A DNA stretch of 59,346 bases from Oscillospiraceae bacterium (GCA_031256825.1 JAIRPV010000034.1:1-59346); one strand, 5' to 3'; numbered from the stretch's first letter, positions 7,940 through 16,837 are shown. The notes: generated from the sequence alone by a model not told the origin. Program-made: numbers and translations.

Positions 7940-8853
7940 GTCGCGATTTATCGGTGGTGCTTTCGGGCGTTGCGCTGCAAAACCCGGTCATTCCCGCCAG
8001 CGGATGCTTTGGCTTTGGGCAGGAATTCCGGCAGTTCTACGACATTGATATGCTGGGCTCTTTCTCGTTCAAGGGCACAACGCTGCATCCGCGCTTTGGC
8101 AACCAACAGCCCCGTGTGGCCGAATGCGAAGCGGGCATGCTCAATAGCGTAGGGCTGCAAAACCCGGGGATCGACAAAGTGATATCCGAAGAACTGCCCC
8201 GGCTGCGGCAGTGTTTTCGCCAGCCCCTGATTGCCAATATATCGGGGTTTTCTGTCGACGAATACGTTGCCTGCTGCGCTAAAATCTCCGAATGCGATCA
8301 AGTAGGGCTTATTGAGCTAAACATCAGCTGCCCCAACGTGCACGGCGGGGGCATGGCCTTCGGGGCAAACGCCGCCTGTGCCGCGCGGGTAACAGAAGCC
8401 TGCAAGCGCGCCAGCGCAAAGCCTCTTTATGTAAAACTCAGCCCAAACGTTGCCGATATAACCGAAATCGCCCGGGCGTGCGAAGCTGCCGGGGCCGATG
8501 GCCTGAGCCTGATCAACACACTGCTCGGCATGCGCATTGACCTGGGGACCCGCCGCCCTGTGCTGGGCAACCAAATGGGCGGCTTCAGCGGCCCGGCGGT
8601 GTTCCCCGTGGCGCTGCGCATGGTTTGGCAGGTATACGAGGCGGTCACCATCCCCATCATTGGCATGGGCGGAATCGCTACCGCCCGCGATGTGATCGAG
8701 ATGATGATGGCCGGGGCAAGCGCCATTGAGGTGGGCGCGGCGAATCTGGTCAACCCCTGTGTCTGCAAAGAAATCATAGAAGATTTGCCGCGCGTAATGG
8801 ATGAACTGAGCATTGTAAATATCAGGGAAATTGTGGGGGCCGCGCATGGATAA
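7930..8853 (+). CDS. pyrD: Dihydroorotate dehydrogenase B, catalytic subunit
   Basis: FMN enzyme oxidising dihydroorotate to orotate, class 1B, working with PyrK. There are 307 residues, the usual length. Key features are NPVIPASGCFGFG, the active-site segment ELNISCPNVHGGGMAFG with the catalytic Cys, KLSPNVADI, and the FMN phosphate loop PIIGMGGIATARDVIE. ATG 7930 follows GAGGAG and overlaps the end of pyrK by 10 nt, indicating translational coupling. The stop codon overlaps a 15-codon open frame (8846-8893) starting MDKL; see findings. About 80 nt separate it from pyrE. Confidence 0.95.
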   Translation: MGVSRDLSVVLSGVALQNPVIPASGCFGFGQEFRQFYDIDMLGSFSFKGTTLHPRFGNQQPRVAECEAGMLNSVGLQNPGIDKVISEELPRLRQCFRQPLIANISGFSVDEYVACCAKISECDQVGLIELNISCPNVHGGGMAFGANAACAARVTEACKRASAKPLYVKLSPNVADITEIARACEAAGADGLSLINTLLGMRIDLGTRRPVLGNQMGGFSGPAVFPVALRMVWQVYEAVTIPIIGMGGIATARDVIEMMMAGASAIEVGAANLVNPCVCKEIIEDLPRVMDELSIVNIREIVGAAHG

Positions 8854-8933
8854 GCTGGCGCTGCGGCTCCACGCGCGCCGATATGTTAGTTGATAACAAT
8901 AACAGAATCACGTAGGAAACAGGAGGAACCCCC

Positions 8934-9596
8934 ATGGACACAGTAGAAACCGCCCGCCAAATTGCCGCCGATTTGCTGGAAATCAAGGCCGTTTTTTTGC
9001 GGCCCGAGGAACCATTTACCTGGGCCAGCGGCATCCTCGCGCCAATCTATTGCGACAACCGGCTGACTTACGCCTTCCCTGAAGTGCGCCGACATGTGGA
9101 AGAGGGCTTTGTGGCTCTGATCCGCGAAAAATATCCCGAGTGCGAAGCCCTGATGGGCACCAGCACTTCGGGTATCGGCCACGCGGCCATTGCCGCCTGG
9201 CTCATGGAGCTGCCTATGGGCTACGTGCGCGGCGGCGGCGCGAAGAAGGCCCACGGCCGGAACAAACAAATTGAGGGCAGCCTATTGCCGGGCCAAAAAG
9301 TGGTGGTTGTGGAGGATTTGATTTCAACTGCGGGCAGCGCCATAGAGGTTGTGGAAACGCTGCGGGAAGCCGGGGCCGAGGTGCTGGGGATTGTGAGCAT
9401 CGTCACCTACGGCATGCAGCGGGGGAAGGATCGGCTGGCCGCCGCCAAGATTGAAAACACCAGCCTGACCAATTTCGACACGCTTGTGGAGATTGCCGCC
9501 GAAACCGGCTACCTCGCGCCCGGCGCGGCGGCTGCTATGCGCGCTTTCCGGGATCAACCCGATGATTCCGGTTGGATGGAATTGCTGAAAGCCTGA
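8934..9596 (+). CDS. pyrE: Orotate phosphoribosyltransferase
   Basis: Joins orotate to PRPP to give OMP, the fifth step of UMP synthesis. There are 220 residues. The PRPP-binding signature is VVVVEDLISTAGSAIEVVE near residue 120, and the mobile catalytic loop lies around RGGGAKKAHGRNKQIEG. ATG 8934 has AGGAGG at ideal spacing. It lies in the same transcription unit as the pyr genes on both sides. OMP decarboxylase (pyrF), which often neighbours pyrE, is not present as an intact gene. Confidence 0.95.
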   Translation: MDTVETARQIAADLLEIKAVFLRPEEPFTWASGILAPIYCDNRLTYAFPEVRRHVEEGFVALIREKYPECEALMGTSTSGIGHAAIAAWLMELPMGYVRGGGAKKAHGRNKQIEGSLLPGQKVVVVEDLISTAGSAIEVVETLREAGAEVLGIVSIVTYGMQRGKDRLAAAKIENTSLTNFDTLVEIAAETGYLAPGAAAAMRAFRDQPDDSGWMELLKA

Positions 9597-9613
9597 GACA
9601 GGAGGTGCTCCCT

Positions 9614-10543
9614 ATGCGGCACGTCATATCCCCGCAGGATCTGAGCGTTACTGAAATTGAACGTTTGCTTATGCTGGGCGACGACATCATTGCGCGGCCG
9701 GAGGCTTACGCCGAAAGCGCCCGGCACAGGAAGCTGGCAACCCTTTTTTATGAGCCGAGCACCCGCACGCGCCTGAGCTTTGAGGCGGCTATGCTGGATC
9801 TGGGCGGGCATGTGCTGGGCTTTTCGTCGCAGGAGGCCTCCAGCGCGGCCAAGGGGGAAAGCGTGGCCGACACCATCCGCATGGTGCAATGCTACGCCGA
9901 TTTGATTGCTATGCGGCATCCCAAAGAGGGTGCGCCGGTTGTTGCCGCCCGTCACGCAAAAGTGCCTGTCATCAACGCGGGCGACGGCGGCCACAATCAC
10001 CCCACGCAAACCCTGACCGACCTGATGACGATCCACAGGGAGCTGGGTTCCCTTGAGGGCCTGACCATCGGCTTTTGCGGCGATCTGAAATTCGGCCGCA
10101 CGGTGCACAGCCTGATCGCCGCCATGCGCCGCTATCCCGGCACGCGGTTTATCCTCGTTTCCCCAACGGAATTGCGCGCGCCCGATTATGTTTTGGATGG
10201 GATCCGCGCTTCGGGCTGCGTCTGCGAAGAAAGCCGCAGCATGGAAGCCGTTATGCCGGATTTGGACGTGCTCTACATGACCCGTGTGCAGCGCGAACGA
10301 TTTTTTAACGAAGCCGACTATGTGCGGCTAAAAGACAGCTTTATTCTCGACGTGCCGAAGCTGCTTCACGCGCGCCCCGGCATGATTGTCATGCATCCGC
10401 TGCCGCGCGTAAACGAAATCAGCGTGAAGGTGGACGACAACCCCCACGCGCGCTACTTTGAGCAGGCCCGTTACGGGAAATACATTCGTATGGCGCTGAT
10501 TTTGGCGCTGCTGGAACAGGGGAAAGAAGGTGCAATCCTTTGA
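9614..10543 (+). CDS. pyrB: Aspartate carbamoyltransferase, catalytic subunit
   Basis: Transfers the carbamoyl group to aspartate, the committed step. There are 309 residues. The carbamoyl-phosphate loop reads FYEPSTRTRLSFEAAM, the 80s-loop segment is SSAAKGESVADT, HNHPTQTLTDLMTI contacts carbamoyl phosphate, and MHPLPRVNEI is the 240s region. ATG 9614 has AGGAGGTG 8 nt upstream; the in-frame ATG at 9572 lies inside pyrE and lacks a site. It overlaps the start of pyrI by four bases. Confidence 0.95.
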   Translation: MRHVISPQDLSVTEIERLLMLGDDIIARPEAYAESARHRKLATLFYEPSTRTRLSFEAAMLDLGGHVLGFSSQEASSAAKGESVADTIRMVQCYADLIAMRHPKEGAPVVAARHAKVPVINAGDGGHNHPTQTLTDLMTIHRELGSLEGLTIGFCGDLKFGRTVHSLIAAMRRYPGTRFILVSPTELRAPDYVLDGIRASGCVCEESRSMEAVMPDLDVLYMTRVQRERFFNEADYVRLKDSFILDVPKLLHARPGMIVMHPLPRVNEISVKVDDNPHARYFEQARYGKYIRMALILALLEQGKEGAIL

Positions 10544-10959
10544 ATATTGACAGCATCCACAATGGCATTGTGCTCGACCATATTCAGGCCGGGCGCGGGA
10601 TCCAAATTTACCAGGCCCTGCATCTGGACGAACTGGACTGCGTGGTGGCGCTGATCAAAAATGTCAAAAGCGCAAAAATGGGGCGCAAAGATCTCATCAA
10701 GGTAGACGAGATGATTGGCCTCGACTTGGCGGCGCTGGGATTTATCGATCCCAATATTACCATAAACTTGATCATTGATGGTCAGGTTGCACAAAAAAAG
10801 CCGCTGAATCTGCCGAGAGAATTGGTGAATGTCATGAAATGTAAAAATCCGCGCTGTATCACCACAATTGAGCAGGAAGTTGAGCAGATATTTCGACTAA
10901 CTCAGGAAGACCCGCCGCTGTATCGCTGCGCGTACTGCGAAACAGCGTTCCGGAATTAG
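10540..10959 (+). CDS. pyrI: Aspartate carbamoyltransferase, regulatory subunit
   Basis: Nucleotide-binding regulatory chain that gives ATCase its CTP/ATP control. There are 139 residues. The N-terminal allosteric domain (IQAGRGIQIYQAL, MGRKDLIKVD) is followed by a C-terminal zinc domain with CKNPRC and CAYCETAF supplying four Cys ligands. The start is TTG 10540 within the pyrB stop (TTGA overlap). PyrI is absent from Bacillus subtilis but usual in clostridia. It is the last gene of the operon, and no clear terminator follows before the next promoter at 10999. Confidence 0.94.
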   Translation: MNIDSIHNGIVLDHIQAGRGIQIYQALHLDELDCVVALIKNVKSAKMGRKDLIKVDEMIGLDLAALGFIDPNITINLIIDGQVAQKKPLNLPRELVNVMKCKNPRCITTIEQEVEQIFRLTQEDPPLYRCAYCETAFRN

Positions 10960-10998
10960 GCCTGTTTTGGCGAACTGTGTCAACCGCAAAATTCCCAG

Positions 10999-11027
10999 TT
11001 GACATTCTCCGCCGATTGTGCTACAAT
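10999..11027 (+). promoter_or_regulatory. Promoter of the first DUF4474 lipoprotein
   Basis: Perfect TTGACA (10999-11004), 17-bp spacer, TACAAT (11022-11027). It lies 60 bp before ATG 11087 and after pyrI, separating the lipoprotein from the pyr operon. Confidence 0.85.
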
Positions 11028-11086
11028 GAAGAATGTATTGTGCGCAGAATCCAGGGGCTTGCCGCCCCACGAAAGGAAGATGTGTT

Positions 11087-12469
11087 ATGAATATGAAACG
11101 AACGATCGCACTGGTGCTGTGCATGCTGATGATGGCCGGGTTGGTGGCTGGCTGCGGCGGCACAAAAGATGACGACGTCACCACCGTGCCAACAACGGCG
11201 CTTCCGCCGCAGTTTACCGAGGCTTCGGCCATTGTGCCGGAAGGCTGGTTTAACTTTGGCGAGGTGGATGCCGACAACAACGTTACCGTCTACGGCTTGA
11301 ACGAATTGGTTTCCGCTCTGGGCGAAACGGTCTCTGTCAGCGACACGGATGCGGTCACAGCCAATTTGGATGAATATGATGACAGCGGAAAGATCGGCAG
11401 CATTACCGTTGGCGTGAACTCCATCCCTGTGCTCGAAATTGCCGAAGAGGGCAAGCGTCTGCTTTATGCCAAGGGCGGCGCCATTGAAGACGACCCCAAC
11501 GCGGTGGACATGACCACAACCACAGGATCCAAAGGCGGCTTGTCTGCCCCCGCAGAAGTTCCGACGACCAAAAAGCCCGCCACAACCTCCCGCACCACCA
11601 CAACAACGAAGAAAACCACTACTCTTTCGCTGGCAAAAGCAAGCACAGTTCCCACCACAAAGAAACCCAGCGCCACCACAGACGACTTTGCCGCGATCAA
11701 ATCGTCGGTCAACGCGAACCCCAATATGTCCAAAGAAGAAAAGCAAAATGCGCTGCGTCTGCTGAGCTACAAGATGGATAAAAACGGCATTTTCTATGTG
11801 GAGCACGAGCCATGGCAGAAGCAGTTCGGCTTCAACCAGATCTACGATTTGGCCTCGCCGCTGATTCAGCTGGTCTACGGCACAGTACGCATCAAGTTCC
11901 GCTACGACTACGTCTACAAGCTCTATACCGAGGGCGAGAAAAAAGGCCAGGTCATGCGCGATCTAACAGGCAAGCCCGTTTATGAAACCGACGAACGCGG
12001 CAACCCCATTCCGAAGGATTGGATGATCCAGATGTGGAAGGGCCGCTACGGCCTGGTTATGCTCGGCGGCGAAATCGGTATCTACACGAAGCCCTCGACC
12101 CAAACGGCGGAGCATTATAACTCTGCGGTTGCCGAAGAAGAGCTGATTATGGCCATGGATGTCTATCACCAGAATTTGTCCACTGGCAAGACGGAATACC
12201 TTTTCACGCGCGGCCCGGAATCCGCCTGGTGGCTCACCGGCTTTGTGCCCGGCGCGTTTTATGACGAGCAAGCGGCACAGAAGCGCTCCGAAATCATCCT
12301 CGTCGCCAATTTGCAGTTCCCCAATGAAGACATGATGAACCAGTTCGTCATTGCCCTGCAAAAGAAAGGGTTTGCGCCCGGTTCCCCCAGCCGCGACCGC
12401 GTGGAATCGTATACCACCAGCGGGAACAGCGTGAAGCTCTCGTGGCAATACCTTGACGAGGATAATTAA
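11087..12469 (+). CDS. DUF4474 lipoprotein with Thr-rich linker
   Basis: A 460-residue exported lipoprotein. The signal peptide ends in a lipobox (MAGLVAGC, Cys at about residue 20). An N-terminal domain of unknown type (to about residue 135) is followed by a Thr/Lys-rich linker with many TTK and TTT runs (about 140-195), as in wall-spanning proteins. The C-terminal half matches DUF4474: KQFGFNQIYDLASPLIQLV, DWMIQMWKGRYGLVMLGGE, IGIYTKP and WWLTGFVPGAF. The function of DUF4474 is unknown. A paralog lacking the linker lies at 22349. The start is set by GAAAGGAAG before ATG 11087 and by the promoter position. Confidence 0.8.
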   Translation: MNMKRTIALVLCMLMMAGLVAGCGGTKDDDVTTVPTTALPPQFTEASAIVPEGWFNFGEVDADNNVTVYGLNELVSALGETVSVSDTDAVTANLDEYDDSGKIGSITVGVNSIPVLEIAEEGKRLLYAKGGAIEDDPNAVDMTTTTGSKGGLSAPAEVPTTKKPATTSRTTTTTKKTTTLSLAKASTVPTTKKPSATTDDFAAIKSSVNANPNMSKEEKQNALRLLSYKMDKNGIFYVEHEPWQKQFGFNQIYDLASPLIQLVYGTVRIKFRYDYVYKLYTEGEKKGQVMRDLTGKPVYETDERGNPIPKDWMIQMWKGRYGLVMLGGEIGIYTKPSTQTAEHYNSAVAEEELIMAMDVYHQNLSTGKTEYLFTRGPESAWWLTGFVPGAFYDEQAAQKRSEIILVANLQFPNEDMMNQFVIALQKKGFAPGSPSRDRVESYTTSGNSVKLSWQYLDEDN

Positions 12470-12658
12470 ATGGGCGGCTGCGTTATTTTCTGGCTGCTAT
12501 GATTAGCCCGGGCTTTTTTGGGGCAAACTAGTTCCAGAATCTTCCGCGCGGCGCGGCGGCAAGCGCCGGAGCTTCCGCCCACCATCCTTCCACGCCATGC
12601 CCGAAAACGGAAAATACGGGGAAATGCATTCCTCCGCGCAAAAAAGTCAAAATTTTTA

Positions 12659-12687
12659 TTGACAAACGGTTGGAAGAATGGTATTAT
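12659..12687 (+). promoter_or_regulatory. Promoter of the small exported protein
   Basis: TTGACA (12659-12664), 17 bp, TATTAT (12682-12687). The stretch 12470-12658 before it contains only a short AGCCCGGGCT palindrome followed by TTTTTT (about 12515-12530), which may be a weak terminator for the preceding lipoprotein gene. Confidence 0.8.
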
Positions 12688-12755
12688 TATTAGGCAATAG
12701 TTGTCTTGCGTGGGCAAACTATTATAAACAACAAATTCGAGAAAGGACTGATCCC

Positions 12756-13238
12756 ATGAAGAAAGTATCCGCAATCCTGTTGGCTCTTGTCATCGCGCTG
12801 AGCATGGTCGTGTTCGCTTCGGCGGCCGACGCGAAGGAAGACTTCAACACCGTCCTGTCCGATCTGGCCGCTGTGGCCAGCCCCGAGGAAATCAAGGCTG
12901 CCGTCAATGACGCGCTGGCAAAAGCTGGCGTCGACAAAGACGTGGATGCCGCTGACGTCCCCGCTGGCGCGGACAACGAAGTGGCCGGCGCCATCATCGA
13001 GAAGCTGGGCCTGCAGGGCACCGACACCGCCGACAAAATCCAAAAGGCAATGAGCAATGATTTCGTATCCTTCCTGGCCGGGCTTTATATTCCCACGACC
13101 GTAAAGCCCCCCGAGGCTACCGAAGTCGTTACTCCTCCCGAGACGGGCTCCAGCCCGGCCATCGCGATCGCCGCTTTTGCGACCGTTTCTGTGGCTGCCG
13201 CCGCTGCCTTCATCTGCCTGAAGAAGAAGGAAGACTAA
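12756..13238 (+). CDS. Small exported protein with C-terminal LPXTG-like anchor
   Basis: A 160-residue protein of unknown function. It has an N-terminal signal peptide (MKKVSAILLALVIALS, cleavage near ASAADA), then an Asp/Ala-rich helical middle (DVDAADVPAGADNEVAGA). The tail is PPETGSSP, a hydrophobic helix, then KKKED, the layout of a sortase substrate, although PPETG departs from the canonical LPXTG. It might instead be held by the C-terminal helix alone. No sortase gene is in the window. A strong promoter, GAAAGGA ribosome site and downstream terminator suggest high expression as a single-gene unit. Confidence 0.75.
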   Translation: MKKVSAILLALVIALSMVVFASAADAKEDFNTVLSDLAAVASPEEIKAAVNDALAKAGVDKDVDAADVPAGADNEVAGAIIEKLGLQGTDTADKIQKAMSNDFVSFLAGLYIPTTVKPPEATEVVTPPETGSSPAIAIAAFATVSVAAAAAFICLKKKED

Positions 13239-13326
13239 GTCCCACGCGTTCTATTACTCACGTCAGGAAGCCCCAAATAAAGGCTTTTGATATGCGAGGA
13301 ATGAACAGACAGCGTCTTGCAAAAGA

Positions 13327-13357
13327 GGGCCCCCGGTGCTTGCCGGGGGCTTTCGCC
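13327..13357 (+). terminator. Rho-independent terminator
   Basis: An 8-bp GC stem GCCCCCGG / CCGGGGGC (13329-13336 with 13343-13350), loop TGCTTG, then TTTCG. The T-run is short, so termination strength is uncertain. It lies between the small exported protein and the biotin ligase. Confidence 0.6.
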
Positions 13358-13410
13358 CTTACAGCTGATATAAAAACGGCTCCAAAAACGTGGGAATACG
13401 GGAGATCGGC

Positions 13411-14130
13411 ATGATACAATTGGAATACGTTGCGCGCATTTCTTCCACAGCAGACGTTATGCTGGTGCGCGCGCGGCACGAAGATGTGGCGCACGCCACT
13501 TTGCTTGTGGCGGGGGAACAAACCGCCGGGCATGGCCGCGGCGGCGCGGAAAAGCCGTTTTTTTCGCCTCTGGGCGGGCTTTATATGTCGCTGTTGCTGC
13601 GGGATGTCGCAGGGAATCCGGCTGGCACCCTGCCGATCACGCCCCGCGCCGCGCTGGCTGTTCGGCGGGTTTTGGCGCGGCACGGCTGCTCCGTTGGAAT
13701 CAAGTGGGTCAATGATATTTACATCGGCGCAAAAAAAGCGGGAGGAATTTTGACACAACTCCTCGGTAATTGCGCCATTGTCAGTTGCGGCCTGAATCTT
13801 TGGCGAACGGCGCCCGCGCCGGAAGGCCTTTCTGAACTCATTACCTACTGTTATGATTGCGAGGTGGATTCCCCTGAGCCGCGCTCCCTGGCTGTCGAAA
13901 TCGCCGAAGAATTGCTGTCGATTTGCGGCGAGGGCAGCAACGCGGCGCTGTTGGAAGAATATCGTGCGGCTTCGGTTGTTCTGGGGAAGAATGTTACATA
14001 CTGGCAAAACGGCACGCTGATCCAGGCGCGCGCGATTGATATCACAGACGAGGGCAGCCTGATGGTGCGCCAGCACACCGGGGAAGCCCGGGTGCTGAAC
14101 TCCGGCGAGGTGCGCTTGCGGTTGGAATAA
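13411..14130 (+). CDS. birA: Biotin-[acetyl-CoA-carboxylase] ligase
   Basis: Attaches biotin to carboxylase carrier domains via biotinyl-AMP. There are 239 residues. The biotin-binding region is GHGRGGAEKPFFSPLGGLYM, corresponding to the GRGRxG loop, and KWVNDIYIGAKKAGGIL corresponds to the KWPNDI motif. There is no N-terminal helix-turn-helix, so this is a monofunctional ligase rather than a repressor. ATG 13411 follows GGGAG at 6 nt; the GTG at 13390 is less likely. The biotin transporter gene bioY lies about 9.7 kb away rather than adjacent. Confidence 0.88.
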   Translation: MIQLEYVARISSTADVMLVRARHEDVAHATLLVAGEQTAGHGRGGAEKPFFSPLGGLYMSLLLRDVAGNPAGTLPITPRAALAVRRVLARHGCSVGIKWVNDIYIGAKKAGGILTQLLGNCAIVSCGLNLWRTAPAPEGLSELITYCYDCEVDSPEPRSLAVEIAEELLSICGEGSNAALLEEYRAASVVLGKNVTYWQNGTLIQARAIDITDEGSLMVRQHTGEARVLNSGEVRLRLE

Positions 14131-14175
14131 GCGCCGGGCGTTGTTGTATTTTATAAAAAATTTAACATTTTTTTG

Positions 14176-14204
14176 TTGCTTTTTGGTACGCAATGTGATA
14201 TGAT
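14176..14204 (+). promoter_or_regulatory. Possible argH promoter
   Basis: TTGCTT (14176-14181), 17 bp, TATGAT (14199-14204), in an AT-rich gap. The -35 is a poor match. The start codon of argH is 29 bp downstream. No ARG-box-like ATGAATAAAT is seen here, unlike at the argB promoter. Confidence 0.5.
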
Positions 14205-14232
14205 GTAAGTAGAGCTGAAAAAGGAGAGCGAT

Positions 14233-15540
14233 ATGAAACTTTGGGCGGGCCGTTTCAGCAAAGAGGCCGCGAAAACCACAAATGATTTTAATTCATCTAT
14301 CGCTGTTGACAGCCGCATGTTCCGTGAAGACATCCAGGGTTCGCTGGCCCACGCCGCTATGCTGGCGCGGCAGGGGATTATCAGCGAAGCGGATGGCGAA
14401 GCCATCCGGAAGGGCCTGCTGGCCATTCTGGAAGAACTGGAATCCGGCGCGCTGCCGATCGATCCCGACGCGGAGGATATACACACTTTCATCGAGGCCA
14501 CGCTGACCGAGCGCATCGGCGATGCAGGCAAGCGGCTGCACACAGGCCGCAGCCGCAACGATCAGGTGGCGACGGACATCCGTCTGTATCTGCGCGGACA
14601 GTGCGAAGCGCTGCGCGCGGCAATCGCGGCGCTGCAAAAAGCGCTGGCGGACAAAGCGGCGGAATATTCGGACGCGATTTTGCCTGGCTACACGCATTTG
14701 CAGCGGGCGCAGCCAATTTTATTTTCAGCGCATTTGCTGGCCTATCAAGAGATGTTTGCCCGCGATTGCGCGCGGCTGAGCGACGCGGCGCGGCGCATGA
14801 ACCAGTGCCCGCTGGGCAGCGGCGCTTTGGCCGGCACAGGGTATCCCATTGACCGGGCCAATACGGCGCTGGCGCTGGGGTTCGAAGGGGTTACGGCAAA
14901 CACGATCGACGGCGTTTCAGACCGCGATTTTTGCCTGGAACTCTGTAGCGCGATTTCTATCCTGATGGTTCATCTGTCGCGCCTGAGCGAAGAACTCGTG
15001 CTCTGGTGCTCGTGGGAATTCCGCTTTGTTGAGCTGGACGACGCCTATACGACGGGTTCGAGCATTATGCCGCAAAAGAAAAACCCGGATCTGGCGGAGC
15101 TGATCCGCGGGAAATCAGGCCGCGTATTTGGCGATTTGATGGGCTTGCTGACGGTTATGAAAGGTCTGCCGCTGGCCTATAACAAAGATATGCAGGAAGA
15201 CAAGGAGGCGGTCTTCGACGCGTTTGATACCGCGCGGCTTTGCCTCGGCGCTGCGGTCCCAATGGTTGCCACAATGCGCGCCCTGCCGGAGAATATGCGC
15301 CGCGCGGCGGCGGAAGGCTTCATTAACGCTACGGATTGCGCCGATTATCTTGTGGGCAAAGGGCTGCCCTTCCGGGATGCATATCAGGTGGTTGGGGCAT
15401 TGGTGGCGCGGTGCATTGCCGGGGGATTCACGCTCGAAACCTTGCCGTTGGGGCAATACCAGGAAGTATCGCAGTTGTTTTCGGAAGATGTGTATGACTT
15501 CGTGACGTTGGAAGCCTGCGTAGAGCGTCGGCAAAAATAG
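14233..15540 (+). CDS. argH: Argininosuccinate lyase
   Basis: Splits argininosuccinate to arginine and fumarate, the final step of arginine synthesis. There are 435 residues, slightly short of the usual ~460. Family motifs are present: LWAGRFSKEAAKTTNDFNSS, TGRSRNDQVATDIRLYLRGQ, GYTHLQRAQPI and the fumarase-superfamily signature GSSIMPQKKNPDLAELI with the mobile catalytic Ser. AAAGGAG precedes ATG 14233. Other arg genes (argB, argD) are at 48 kb; argG, argC, argJ and argF are not in the window. Confidence 0.95.
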   Translation: MKLWAGRFSKEAAKTTNDFNSSIAVDSRMFREDIQGSLAHAAMLARQGIISEADGEAIRKGLLAILEELESGALPIDPDAEDIHTFIEATLTERIGDAGKRLHTGRSRNDQVATDIRLYLRGQCEALRAAIAALQKALADKAAEYSDAILPGYTHLQRAQPILFSAHLLAYQEMFARDCARLSDAARRMNQCPLGSGALAGTGYPIDRANTALALGFEGVTANTIDGVSDRDFCLELCSAISILMVHLSRLSEELVLWCSWEFRFVELDDAYTTGSSIMPQKKNPDLAELIRGKSGRVFGDLMGLLTVMKGLPLAYNKDMQEDKEAVFDAFDTARLCLGAAVPMVATMRALPENMRRAAAEGFINATDCADYLVGKGLPFRDAYQVVGALVARCIAGGFTLETLPLGQYQEVSQLFSEDVYDFVTLEACVERRQK

Positions 15541-15552
15541 GGGGGTGATCGC

Positions 15553-16407
15553 TTGGCGGATGTCCCGCTGAAAGAAATCATTGAGCCACTCAATGCGAAG
15601 GGTGATGATCTGAAGAGACTTGCAGACAATGGAAATAAGCGCATAGAGGTGCTGGACGAACTGCGAGGGGCCTGTTTGCTGCTGATGATTGCCTTCCACG
15701 CGTTTTATCTGTTTGGCACGCGTTTTCAGTTTTTTCAGCAAGCCGCCGCGCGGCTTTACGAAACGCTTCTCCCCGCGCAGCCCGCCGTTGCGGCGCTCTT
15801 TATCCTGATTTCGGGCTACAGTATGCGCCTTTCTGAAAACCCGAAGCTGCGCGCCGCCCTGCTCACCGCGGCGGCTGTTGGCGTTTCGTTCGCAACCATC
15901 TGGGCGCTGCCCCGTGTTGGCATCCTCGGCATGGGGGTATGGTTTGGCATTTTGCATATGCTCGCCTGTTCCAAGTGGCTTTTCGTTTTTGGCCAAAAGC
16001 TCTTCGATAAAATCCCGTCGCTCATTGGCCTGGGGCTGAGCATGTTCCTTTTCTTCTTCACGGCTTCGATCTCGAACGGCTATGTCGGCGTGCCCTACCT
16101 GCGCCTGTTTGTTTTGCCGCAGGAGTGGTATCACAGCAACGTTCTGGCTTTTTTGGGCATCCACAATTCGAATTTTTATTCTTGGGATTACTTCCCCCTG
16201 CTGCCTTATTTCTTTGTCTTCCTGTTTGGCGCCTACGCCGGGAAGGCGGTCAAGCGCGATAGTTTCCCGGATTTTTGCTACAACAAGCACATGAAACTGT
16301 TCGGCGGCATGGGCAAGCATTCCTTGCTGGTTTATCTGCTGCACTTGCCCGCGCTCTATGGGCTGGGTTTGCTGTTGCAGCAGATTGCGAACAAATTGGC
16401 CAAATAG
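15553..16407 (+). CDS. DUF1624 / heparan-alpha-glucosaminide acetyltransferase-like membrane protein
   Basis: A 284-residue multi-pass membrane protein. After a soluble N-terminus, RIEVLDELRGACLLLMIAFH resembles the first helix of DUF1624/acyltransferase-3 proteins, whose R-x-x-x-x-D-x-x-R-G pattern marks membrane acyltransferases. About seven or eight hydrophobic segments follow, ending HSLLVYLLHLPALYGLGLLL with the family's conserved His-Ser...His pattern. The acyl acceptor is unknown. The start is TTG 15553 with GGGGGTGAT upstream, 12 nt after argH, so it is probably cotranscribed. Confidence 0.72.
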   Translation: MADVPLKEIIEPLNAKGDDLKRLADNGNKRIEVLDELRGACLLLMIAFHAFYLFGTRFQFFQQAAARLYETLLPAQPAVAALFILISGYSMRLSENPKLRAALLTAAAVGVSFATIWALPRVGILGMGVWFGILHMLACSKWLFVFGQKLFDKIPSLIGLGLSMFLFFFTASISNGYVGVPYLRLFVLPQEWYHSNVLAFLGIHNSNFYSWDYFPLLPYFFVFLFGAYAGKAVKRDSFPDFCYNKHMKLFGGMGKHSLLVYLLHLPALYGLGLLLQQIANKLAK

Positions 16408-16450
16408 CAGAGCAACGGATTACATTCCCATAGAAAGGAGCCTGACAAAT

Positions 16451-16837
16451 ATGCATTATGTATCCCTCCTGCGGAAGCTCCGCAAAAAAAACGGCCTGAC
16501 CCAGCAGCAAGTGGCGGATTATCTCCACCTCGATCGCTCTACCTACGCGTATTACGAAAGCGGGCGCACGAAGATCAATATTGATATCCTCATCCGCTTG
16601 GCGCACTTTTTCCAAGTGGGCCTGGGGTTGCTGGTGGGCGAAGAGCATCCTGACGAACTCGCCGATGGCACCGATTCCGACGCATTTCTCATCAACGATT
16701 CCGTCAGCCGCTTCAACCAGCTCACGCGCGAAGAGCAGCATCTGATCATCCTGTTCCGCTCCGGCACGGCCGCCCAGCAAAAGCAAGTGCTGGCGCAGGC
16801 AAACGCGCTTACAACATACGAGAAAAGCGCGGAGTGA
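16451..16837 (+). CDS. XRE-family helix-turn-helix regulator
   Basis: A 128-residue DNA-binding protein. The N-terminal HTH reads LRKLRKKNGLTQQQVADYL, then RSTYAYYESGRTKINIDILI, a classical Cro/C1-type domain. The C-terminal half is helical and Gln/Leu-rich, with no recognised ligand domain. AAAGGAG is placed 11 nt before ATG 16451; an upstream in-frame ATG at 16358 is inside the previous gene. Its targets are unknown. It is followed by a strong terminator. Confidence 0.85.
   Translation: MHYVSLLRKLRKKNGLTQQQVADYLHLDRSTYAYYESGRTKINIDILIRLAHFFQVGLGLLVGEEHPDELADGTDSDAFLINDSVSRFNQLTREEQHLIILFRSGTAAQQKQVLAQANALTTYEKSAE

Noticed and set aside
12516-12540. GCAAACTAG-TCC similarity between 12526 and the ilvC upstream region
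   Set aside because: Only about 13 bases match, with no shared structure or position; probably chance.
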